Positions 27,735 through 33,967 of a DNA stretch of 64,000 bases are shown in pieces. Source of the DNA: Burkholderia sp. FERM BP-3421 (GTDB taxonomy: Bacteria > Pseudomonadota > Gammaproteobacteria > Burkholderiales > Burkholderiaceae); assembly GCF_028657905.1 (NCBI RefSeq), contig NZ_CP117782.1, positions 3,835,589-3,899,588 on the forward strand, given 5' to 3'. A model generated the notes under the pieces. It was not told the origin of the DNA. It did not search any database and worked only from the letters and a program-made list of their open reading frames with translations. Numbering within the stretch: position 1 is the stretch's first letter; the number at the start of each line of letters is the position of its first letter. The position numbers and the translations under genes were made by a program.

Positions 27735-28321
27735 GATGCGCTCCGCGCGGCGGCGGGCCCGGACCGCGGGCTCAGCGCGACGAGATAGCGCGCGGCCTTG
27801 CGGGTCGGGTTGTGGAACAGGGTCGGGCGGTCGAGCTGCATCGCGAGGCAGTCGCCCGGCGCGAGCCGCCAACGCACGTCGCCGCTCGTGATCTCCATCT
27901 CGCCTTCGAGCATCCAGATCTGCTGGTGGATCTCGGCCTCGCGCACGCCGGTGTCGTAGGCGACCCGCTCGCCCGCCGGAAAGCGCACCTCGACGAGCTG
28001 CAGCGGCGAGGCGACCGCCGGCGACAGGTGGCGGCGCACGTAGCCGGAGGCCGGGTCGCGCCACAGCACCTGGTCGGCCGCGCGCGCGAGCGGCGAGGCG
28101 GGCGCGGTATCGGCGCCCGCCTCGAACAGCGACGCGAGCGGCGCGCCGAGCGCGGTCGCGAGCCGTTCGAGCACGACCGCGGTCGGGCTGCTCTGCGCGC
28201 GTTCGATCAGGGAGATGGTCGAGCGGCTCACCTTGCTGCGTTCGGCGAGCGCATCGAGCGAATAGCCGGCGCGGTCGCGCAGTTCGCGCACCCGCCGGGC
28301 GATCAGGTGATTGATGTCCAT
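27731..28321 (-). CDS. XRE-family regulator with C-terminal cupin
   Basis: This 196-residue regulator has a helix-turn-helix (LIARRVRELRDRAGYSLDALAERSKVSRSTISLIERAQSSPTAVVLERLATALGAPLASLF) and a cupin sensor with HLSPAVASPLQLVEVRFPAGERVAYDTG and WMLEGEMEITSGDVRWRLAPGDCLAMQL. This is the PuuR/SutR-like class that senses small amines or sulfur compounds. Two equally spaced palindromes lie right at its 5' end, so it probably represses itself and the coupled acetyltransferase. The LysR gene is divergent. Confidence 0.9.
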   Translation of the reverse strand: MDINHLIARRVRELRDRAGYSLDALAERSKVSRSTISLIERAQSSPTAVVLERLATALGAPLASLFEAGADTAPASPLARAADQVLWRDPASGYVRRHLSPAVASPLQLVEVRFPAGERVAYDTGVREAEIHQQIWMLEGEMEITSGDVRWRLAPGDCLAMQLDRPTLFHNPTRKAARYLVALSPRSGPAAARSAS

Positions 28322-28324
28322 GTC

Positions 28325-28362
28325 TCCAGTTTAATGGAAAAAAATTCCAGAACAATGGAATT
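28325..28362. promoter_or_regulatory. twin palindromic operators before the XRE-cupin gene
   Basis: TCCA-N6-TGGA (28325-28338) and AATTCCA-N6-TGGAATT (28343-28362) share the core TCCA-N6-TGGA. Their centres are 21 bp apart, two helical turns, and they begin 4 bp upstream of the XRE start codon. This is what a dimeric XRE repressor binding on one DNA face needs. They also lie in the promoter zone of the divergent LysR gene. Confidence 0.6.
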
Positions 28363-28441
28363 CGGAGTCGTCGGACCCCATGTCGACTCCCTGACTTTTC
28401 TGCTGCGATTGCTATCCTTCATGCCACGGAGGAATGATTCC

Positions 28442-29350
28442 ATGGACCGCCTGACCGCAATGGAAACGTTCATCAGCGTGATCGACACCGGCTCGTTCTC
28501 GGGCGCCGCGCGGCGCCTGAAGGTCGGTCAGCCGGCCGTGTCGAAGTCGGTCGCGCAGCTTGAGTCGCGGCTCGGCGTGAGGCTGCTCGCGCGTTCGACG
28601 CGGGGCCTGACGCCGACCGAGGCGGGGCAGCAGTTCTATGCGCGCGCGAAACGCGCGCTCGACGCGGCCGAGGAGGCCGAATGCGCGGCGCGCGGCGCGG
28701 ACAGCGGGCTGGCCGGCGTGCTGCGCGTGAGCGCCGCCGTGACCTTCGCGCGGCTGCATATCGTGCCGCGCATGCAGGCGTTTCTCGACGAGCATCCGGA
28801 CCTCGCGGTCGAACTCGTGCTCGACGACCGGCCGGTCGATCCGGACGCCGACGGCATCGACGTGGCGCTGCGCACCGGCGCCGGGCCCGTCGACCTCGGC
28901 GCGCAGGCGCGCAAGCTCGGTGCGAGCCCGCGCCGCGTGTTCGGCACGCCCGCCTATTTCGCGCGCGCCGGCCTGCCGTGCGAGCCGGAGGATCTGCTCG
29001 GGCACCAGGTGATCGTGCATGACCCGCGCGGCCCGACTGCGTGGAAATTCCGGCGCGAGCACACCGAGGTGACGGTCGAGACCTCGGCGCGGCTGCGCGT
29101 GCAGGTGGCCGAGGGCGTGCGCGCGGCGGTGCTGGCCGATCTCGGGCTCGCGATCGCGTCGGAATGGCTGTTCGCGGACGAGTTGCGCCGCCGCTGCGTG
29201 ACGGTGGCGCTGGCCGACTGGACCCTGCCGCCCGTCGAATTGTGGGCGGTGTTTCCAGGCGGCCGCGGCGCGAACGTCAAGGCGCGCGCGTTCGTCGCGT
29301 TCGTGGAGGCGGCGCTGGGCGTCGCGGCGGCGGGGCGCGAGATCGCCTGA
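28442..29350 (+). CDS. LysR-family transcriptional regulator
   Basis: This 302-residue regulator is of the CrgA/DsdC-like group: MDRLTAMETFISVIDTGSFSGAARRLKVGQPAVSKSVAQLESRLGVRLLARSTRGLTPTEAG, then the ligand domain from GVLRVSAAVTFARLHIVPRMQAFLDEHPDLAVELVLDDRPVDPDADGIDVALRTG. The ATG of MDRLTAM is chosen because GGAGGAATG sits about 8 bp upstream. It is divergent from the XRE/GNAT pair across a spacer holding twin palindromes. Target genes are unknown. Confidence 0.9.
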   Translation: MDRLTAMETFISVIDTGSFSGAARRLKVGQPAVSKSVAQLESRLGVRLLARSTRGLTPTEAGQQFYARAKRALDAAEEAECAARGADSGLAGVLRVSAAVTFARLHIVPRMQAFLDEHPDLAVELVLDDRPVDPDADGIDVALRTGAGPVDLGAQARKLGASPRRVFGTPAYFARAGLPCEPEDLLGHQVIVHDPRGPTAWKFRREHTEVTVETSARLRVQVAEGVRAAVLADLGLAIASEWLFADELRRRCVTVALADWTLPPVELWAVFPGGRGANVKARAFVAFVEAALGVAAAGREIA

Positions 29351-29402
29351 GCGGACGCCGGGCGCACGCGCCATGCGTCCGAGCCGCGCGGATCCCGAGG
29401 CG

Positions 29403-30740
29403 TCAGCGCGCGAAGCGCAGCGGCAGACCCTGACAATCGTCGTACAACTGACCATCGAGCCACGCGATCTGGCCCGACACGAGCGTCGCGCGCACCGCGT
29501 GGCGAAACGCGTGATCGACGAACGGCGTCCAGCCGCAGCGCGCGAGCACCGGCGCATCGCGCACCGCGCGCGGTTGCGCGAGCCGCTCGATCAGCGCGAG
29601 ATCCGCCCAATAGCCTTCACGCAGATAGCCGCGCTGTTCGATCGAGAAGCGCGCGGCGACTGCGTGGCTGGTCTTGTCGACCAGCGTCGCGAGCGGCACG
29701 CAGCCGTCGGCGACGAGTTCGAACAGCGCCGGCAGCGCATGCTCGACGAGCGGCAGGCCCGACGGCGCGTCGAGGTAGGGGCGGGCCTTCTCGGCGCGCG
29801 TGTGCGGCGCGTGATCGGTGCCGATCACGTCGATCCTGCCGCTGACGAGCGCCGCGCGCAGCGCGTCGCGGTCGGCGCGGCGCTTGATGGCCGGATTGCA
29901 CTTGATCAGGTGGCCGAGACGCGCATAGTCGCCGTCGTCGAACAGCAGGTGGTGCACGCACGCCTCCGCCGTGATCTGCTTGCCCGCGATGGGGCCCGGC
30001 GCGAACAACGCGAGCTCGCGCGCGGTCGTGATGTGCAGCACGTGGAGCCGGGTGCCGAAGCGCCGGGCGAGCGACACCGCGAGGCTCGACGATTCGAAGC
30101 AGGCGGCCTCGTCGCGGATCAGCGGATGCTGGTCGGGCGGGATCTCGGCGCCGTGGCGCGCCGTCCATTGCGCCTCGCGCGCGCGGATGCGCGGCGTCGC
30201 CTCGCAATGCGCGAGGAGCGGCAGCCGGCACACCGCGAACAGGCGTTCGAGCACGGCCGGATCGTCGACCAGCAGGTTGCCCGTGCTGGCGCCCATGAAG
30301 ACCTTCACGCCGGCCGCGCGGCGCGGATCGAGCGCCGCGATCGTGTCGAGGTTGTCGAGGCTCACGCCGAAATGGAAGCCGTAGTTCGCCACCGAGTGGC
30401 GCGCCGCGCGCTGTTCCTTGTCGGCGAGCGCGTCGAGCGACAGCGTCGGCGGCGCGGTGTTCGGCATGTCCATGTAGCTCGTGATGCCGCCCGCGACGGC
30501 CGCGCGCGATTCGGTCGCGATGGTGCCCTTGCGCGGCGCGCCGGGTTCGCGGAAATGCACCTGGTCGTCGATCATGCCCGGCACGAGCCACGCGCCGCGC
30601 GCGTCGAGCGCGGGCTCGCCGGGGCGGCCCGCGAGGCTGCCGGCGATCTGGTCGATGCGGCCGTGCCGCACGCGCAGGTCCGCGTCGAATTCGCGCCCCT
30701 CGTTGACGAGCCGCGCATTCCGGATCAATAGGCTCGTCAT
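29403..30740 (-). CDS. dihydroorotase paralogue, Gln in the metal motif
   Basis: This 445-residue amidohydrolase cyclises carbamoyl-aspartate to dihydroorotate in pyrimidine synthesis. The barrel motifs are present: GMIDDQVHFREPGAPRKGTI at 56-74, GVKVFMGAST with the carbamylated Lys, HVLHITTARE, and GTDHAPHTRAEK with the catalytic Asp. In the DxHxH motif the first His is replaced by Gln60 (D-D-Q-V-H). The same Gln form occurs in some bacterial dihydroorotases (from memory, Bacteroidetes enzymes). The gene ends the operon begun by a gamma-carbonic anhydrase, with 1 bp between them, behind a Zur-like box. It therefore resembles the zinc-starvation paralogue (PyrQ/PyrC2) of pseudomonads. Confidence 0.88.
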   Translation of the reverse strand: MTSLLIRNARLVNEGREFDADLRVRHGRIDQIAGSLAGRPGEPALDARGAWLVPGMIDDQVHFREPGAPRKGTIATESRAAVAGGITSYMDMPNTAPPTLSLDALADKEQRAARHSVANYGFHFGVSLDNLDTIAALDPRRAAGVKVFMGASTGNLLVDDPAVLERLFAVCRLPLLAHCEATPRIRAREAQWTARHGAEIPPDQHPLIRDEAACFESSSLAVSLARRFGTRLHVLHITTARELALFAPGPIAGKQITAEACVHHLLFDDGDYARLGHLIKCNPAIKRRADRDALRAALVSGRIDVIGTDHAPHTRAEKARPYLDAPSGLPLVEHALPALFELVADGCVPLATLVDKTSHAVAARFSIEQRGYLREGYWADLALIERLAQPRAVRDAPVLARCGWTPFVDHAFRHAVRATLVSGQIAWLDGQLYDDCQGLPLRFAR

Positions 30741-30741
30741 C

Positions 30742-31302
30742 TCAGAACTCGTTGTGCAGCGCCTTGTAGCCGCGCACCAGATCGATGTTGGTGCGGGCGA
30801 CGTCCTCCGAGAACTCGGTGGCCGACACGCTGACTTTTGGCAGGCGCGCGAGATCGGTGCGCGGGCCGATGCGCTCGGTCGACGCGACGTAGAAGCCGGC
30901 CGGCAGCGTGCAGCCGTCGACGACCGCGTTGTGCCGCACGACGCAGCCGTCGCCGACGACGCAATTGAACAGCACGCTGTTGAAGCCGATGAACACGCGG
31001 TCGCCCACGGTGCAGGGGCCGTGGATGATCGAGCGGTGCGCGATCGAGGTGTGCTCGCCGATCGTGACGGCCGCGCCCGATTTCGAATGGATCACGACGC
31101 CGTCCTGGATGTTCGAGTTCGCGCCGATCACGATCGGCTGCATGTTGCCCGACGCATCGACCTCGTCGGCGCGGATCACCGCGTACGGGCCGACGAACAC
31201 GTTGTCATGGATCATGACCTTGCCGCAGATGATGGCGGTCTGGTCGACGTAGGCGGACTGGGCGATGCGCGGCAGGTGGCCGGACGGGTTGCGGCGGATC
31301 AT
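30742..31302 (-). CDS. gamma-class carbonic anhydrase-like hexapeptide protein
   Basis: This 186-residue left-handed beta-helix protein of the CamH/PaaY group carries repeated hexapeptides: AYVDQTAIICGKVMIHDNVFVGPYAVIRADE, then IVIGANSNIQDGVVIHSKSGAAVTIGEHTSIAHRSIIHGPCTVGDRVFIGFNSVLFNCVVGDGCVVRHNAVVDG. The three metal His equivalents are His in VVIHSK, IAHRS and IIHGP. It would hydrate CO2 to bicarbonate, feeding carbamoyl phosphate for the dihydroorotase downstream. The longer frame has an earlier ATG inside the palindromic operator, so the start at MIRRNPSGHL is preferred. Confidence 0.85.
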   Translation of the reverse strand: MIRRNPSGHLPRIAQSAYVDQTAIICGKVMIHDNVFVGPYAVIRADEVDASGNMQPIVIGANSNIQDGVVIHSKSGAAVTIGEHTSIAHRSIIHGPCTVGDRVFIGFNSVLFNCVVGDGCVVRHNAVVDGCTLPAGFYVASTERIGPRTDLARLPKVSVSATEFSEDVARTNIDLVRGYKALHNEF

Positions 31303-31325
31303 CGGAGGCGGCGGCAAGTGGTGGA

Positions 31326-31354
31326 GATGAAAAGATATAATATATCGTTTCATC
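31326..31354. promoter_or_regulatory. Zur-box-like 29-bp palindrome
   Basis: The arms GATGAAA-N-GATATA and TATATC-N-TTTCATC mirror each other around one central base, with only the N positions unmatched. The inner 23 bp agree with the proteobacterial Zur consensus (arms GAAATGTTATA and TATAACATTTC) at 19 of 23 positions by my alignment. It ends 24 bp upstream of the carbonic anhydrase start. The operon content matches the zinc-responsive gamma-CA/PyrQ operon of Pseudomonas aeruginosa. Zinc-dependent repression is the likely role. Confidence 0.72.
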
Positions 31355-31435
31355 GGACAAGCGATGACGAGAGGCGGGCTGGGTGGAGGGGCGGGGAACG
31401 GCGGGGTGATGCGAGGCGGGTGCGCTGGAGGGCTG

Positions 31436-31595
31436 GCGATGTGTCGCATCGGCGCGGTGTCACGCCAGCGAGGTTTCGCACCGGCAAGGCGTCTCACCTG
31501 CAAGGCGTCACATCGGCGAAGCGTCGATCGGCAAGGCAGTGCACCGGCAAAGCCGCCGCATCGTCGGCTCATCAGGTCGGCGAGGGTTCGCCAAG
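31436..31595. repeat. degenerate 16-bp tandem repeat array
   Basis: About ten imperfect units of consensus GCRAGGYGTCNCAYCG follow each other. The unit heads fall at 31436, 31452, 31468, 31484, 31500, 31516, 31531, 31547, 31563 and 31580, so the phase is kept at 16 bp with single-base slips. It lies in the 353-bp gap between the Zur-like box and the MBL-fold gene. No gene is seen in the gap. The units lack spacers, so it is not a CRISPR. Confidence 0.65.
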
Positions 31596-31707
31596 GGGGG
31601 TGAAGCCGGCCGCGCGACGACCGGATACGCGGATCAGGTCGTCCCGGCCTTCGGTTCATCCGCCCCGCGCGGGCCGCGGGGCGTCGCAAGCGTGCGTCGG
31701 CGCGCGA

Positions 31708-32670
31708 TCAGTGCGCCGGCGGCGCGTCCGCGGCGGCGGTCGGCGTCGCGGCATCGTTGGCCGGGGCCGGCCACTGCATCTCGCCCTTGATGACCTTCGC
31801 GCTCAGTTCGAGCGACGACTCGTCGGCGAGGCCCGGATAGCGCTTCTTCATCGCCGCGATCAGCGCGGCCGAGTCCGGCGCGCGCGCCGCCTCGACCTCG
31901 AAGGCCTTCAGGTAGTCGCGGGTGAAGCGCACCGACGCGAGCGTGTCGGGCGCGCTGCCGTTCGGATTCGGCAGGTAGTGGCCGGGCACCACGCGATGCG
32001 GCCGCAGCGCCGCGATGTGATCGAGCGTCTTGAGCCAGTTCGCGCGCGAGGCGGGCGTCTGCGTATCGGCGATCCAGACGTGGATGTTCGCGGCCACCGG
32101 GATGCCGCCCACCACCGCGTGCGCCGACGGAATCGACACCACCGTGCGGTCCGGCGCGGGGCCGTCGAGTCCGACGATGCGCAGCGTCTGGCCGTCGAGC
32201 GTGAGCGTGTCGCCGTCGAGCGCGTCGGGCACGACGAGCGCGCGCGGCGCGTTGTCCTTCAGGATCGGCCCCCAGTACGCGAGCTTGCTGTCCTTGTTCG
32301 CGCGGATCGCGGCGACCGTCTGCGGCGTCGCGAGGATCCGGACGTTCGGGAACGCGGCGCGGATCGTGTCGAGGCCGAAGTAGTAGTCGGGATCGCTGTG
32401 GCTGATGTAGACGAGCTTCAGCGGCTTGCCGGTGGCCTTGATCTGGCTCACCAGCGCCTCGGCGTCGTTGCGCTGGAACTGCGCGTCGATGAGGATCGCG
32501 CCGGTCCTGCCGGTCACGATCTCGGAGGACACCGGGAACAGGCTCTTTTCGCCGGGGTTGTAGACCGAGATGTGCAGCGGCGCGGCGGCGTCGGCCGCGC
32601 GGGCAGGCGCGGCGACGCCCGCGAGCAGGGCGGTGGCGGCGACCAGGGTCGCGAGGGAGCGCAGGATCAT
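31708..32670 (-). CDS. exported MBL-fold protein with eroded metal motif
   Basis: This 320-residue protein has a signal peptide (MILRSLATLVAATALLAGVAAPARA) and the metallo-beta-lactamase fold: VSSEIVTGRTGAILIDAQFQRNDAEALVSQIKATGKPLKLVYISHSDPDYYFGLDTI. Normal hydrolases have HxHxDH here; this one reads H91-S-D93-P-D95-Y96, so two of the three metal His are absent. Later VVGGIPVAANIHVWIADTQTPASRANWLKTLDHIAALRPHRVVPGHYLPN keeps the PGH His. It may be a changed-metal hydrolase or a binding protein. A second ATG lies 4 codons upstream. It is divergent from an HxlR regulator that probably controls it. Confidence 0.82.
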   Translation of the reverse strand: MILRSLATLVAATALLAGVAAPARAADAAAPLHISVYNPGEKSLFPVSSEIVTGRTGAILIDAQFQRNDAEALVSQIKATGKPLKLVYISHSDPDYYFGLDTIRAAFPNVRILATPQTVAAIRANKDSKLAYWGPILKDNAPRALVVPDALDGDTLTLDGQTLRIVGLDGPAPDRTVVSIPSAHAVVGGIPVAANIHVWIADTQTPASRANWLKTLDHIAALRPHRVVPGHYLPNPNGSAPDTLASVRFTRDYLKAFEVEAARAPDSAALIAAMKKRYPGLADESSLELSAKVIKGEMQWPAPANDAATPTAAADAPPAH

Positions 32671-32831
32671 GGGCAGTTCCATAGGTGAGGGTGAAGGCTG
32701 GCGGTGGCGCGGACGCTTGGCGTTGCCAAGCGATGCGCCGGAACGCGTGGACGAGGCAGCCCGAAGGCGGGCGTCGCCGCGACTGCTGGTATCTTCGGGA
32801 TACGTGGTAACGGTTGGAAACTATAGTCGGG

Positions 32832-33281
32832 ATGAGGAAGATGGGGAAGAACGCACTGCCAAGTGAGTTGGTTACCGCCGGGAAACCGTCGCTGCTCGAC
32901 GCGCCGCAGCCGGGCAACGTCTATGCCGCGGAATGTCCGACGCGGCTCGTGCTCGATCGCATCGCGGACAAATGGACCGTGTTGATCCTCGCGCTGCTCG
33001 TGCATCGTCCGCTGCGCTTCAATGCGCTGCTCAGGCAGGTCGAGGGGCTGTCGCAGAAGGTGTTGTCGCAGACGCTCAAGCGTCTCGAACGCGACGGGCT
33101 CCTGAGCCGCACCGTGCATGCGACGGTGCCGGTGTCGGTCGAATATGCGCTGACGCCGCTGGGCGCGACGCTCGCACGCGCGCTCGGCCCGTTGATCGCG
33201 TGGGCCGAGACGCATATCGACGCGGTGCTGGCCGCGCGCGAAGCCTACGATGAGCGTGCCATAGGCTGCACGACCGGTTGA
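32832..33281 (+). CDS. HxlR-family transcriptional regulator
   Basis: This 149-residue regulator has the HxlR winged helix: CPTRLVLDRIADKWTVLILALLVHRPLRFNALLRQVEGLSQKVLSQTLKRLERDGLLSRTVHATVPVSVEYALTPLGATLARALGPLIAWAETHID. The conserved N-terminal Cys (AAECPTR), used for redox or aldehyde sensing in the family, is present. ATG of MRKMGKN is taken; TTG 6 codons upstream and ATG 3 codons downstream are alternatives. The spacer to the divergent MBL gene holds GTATC-5 nt-GATAC near 32790, a possible operator. Confidence 0.9.
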   Translation: MRKMGKNALPSELVTAGKPSLLDAPQPGNVYAAECPTRLVLDRIADKWTVLILALLVHRPLRFNALLRQVEGLSQKVLSQTLKRLERDGLLSRTVHATVPVSVEYALTPLGATLARALGPLIAWAETHIDAVLAAREAYDERAIGCTTG

Positions 33282-33314
33282 GCGGCCGCTGCCGCGTGCG
33301 GACGCGGCGTTCCG

Positions 33315-33803
33315 TCAACGCTGTGGCGCGGCGCCCGGCACCGGTGCGTTCGCCTCGAATTTCGCGCGGTGGGTCGAGAAGAAAGTGCGGACGTTGCGCA
33401 CGTTCGCGGCATGCGTGAACAGGCGTCGCGCGAGCGCGTCATAGGCGTCCATGTCGGGCAGTTCGGCGATCACGACGAAGTCGGGCCCCGGCGACACGCG
33501 ATAGCACTGCGTGACGGCCGCCTCCGCGCAGATGTAGGTTTCGAACGCCGCGTGATCCTCGGCAGTCTGGCGATCGAGCGTGATCTCGATCAGCGCGGTC
33601 AGGGTGGGGCCGAACGCCGCCGCGTCGAGCAGCGCGATCTCGCGCACGATCACGCCCAGCTCGCGCAGGCGCCGTACGCGTCGCAGACAGGTGGGCGGCG
33701 ACGCATGCGCGCGCTCGGCCAGTTCGAGGTTGGTCAGCGAAGCGTCGGCCTGCAGCAGACGGAGCAGGCGCAGGTCGAGGTCGTCGAGGGATACGGCGGG
33801 CAC
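33315..33803 (-). CDS. Lrp/AsnC-family transcriptional regulator
   Basis: This 162-residue feast/famine regulator has an N-terminal helix-turn-helix (LDDLDLRLLRLLQADASLTNLELAERAHASPPTCLRRVRRLRELGVI) and a C-terminal ligand (RAM) domain (ALIEITLDRQTAEDHAAFETYICAEAAVTQCYRVSPGPDFVVIAELPDMDAYDALARRLF). It probably senses an amino acid. It is divergent from glmS with an 11-bp perfect inverted repeat between them, so autoregulation and control of glmS are likely. Confidence 0.92.
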   Translation of the reverse strand: MPAVSLDDLDLRLLRLLQADASLTNLELAERAHASPPTCLRRVRRLRELGVIVREIALLDAAAFGPTLTALIEITLDRQTAEDHAAFETYICAEAAVTQCYRVSPGPDFVVIAELPDMDAYDALARRLFTHAANVRNVRTFFSTHRAKFEANAPVPGAAPQR

Positions 33804-33830
33804 GGGCAGTCTCCATCCGGGAGCGGGACG

Positions 33831-33899
33831 CGGTGAAATAAAATTTCAGATTCATCGATACATGTCTCATTATTTCACCGAAGCAACAATTTCGAAATT
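33831..33899. promoter_or_regulatory. inverted repeats between Lrp gene and glmS
   Basis: CGGTGAAATAA (33831-33841) and TTATTTCACCG (33870-33880) are a perfect 11-bp inverted repeat with a 28-bp gap. Beside it AATTTCGAAATT (33888-33899) is a perfect 12-bp palindrome, and GAAAT-3 nt-ATTTC overlaps the left arm. The stretch is AT-rich in a GC-rich genome. This suits an Lrp-type octamer bending DNA between the divergent promoters. Confidence 0.6.
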
Positions 33900-33967
33900 A
33901 AATTCCATTTCAGCCATCTTAGTATCGCCGCCATGGGCTCGAAAGAGCGTTCCGGGGAGAAGACGGC

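Noticed and set aside
31303..31353. Longer start for the carbonic anhydrase (MKRYIISFHLHH)
   Set aside because: That ATG lies inside the 29-bp palindrome and the added residues do not resemble the family N-terminus.
31436..31595. CRISPR-like array
   Set aside because: The 16-bp units abut without spacers, they vary, and no cas gene is present.
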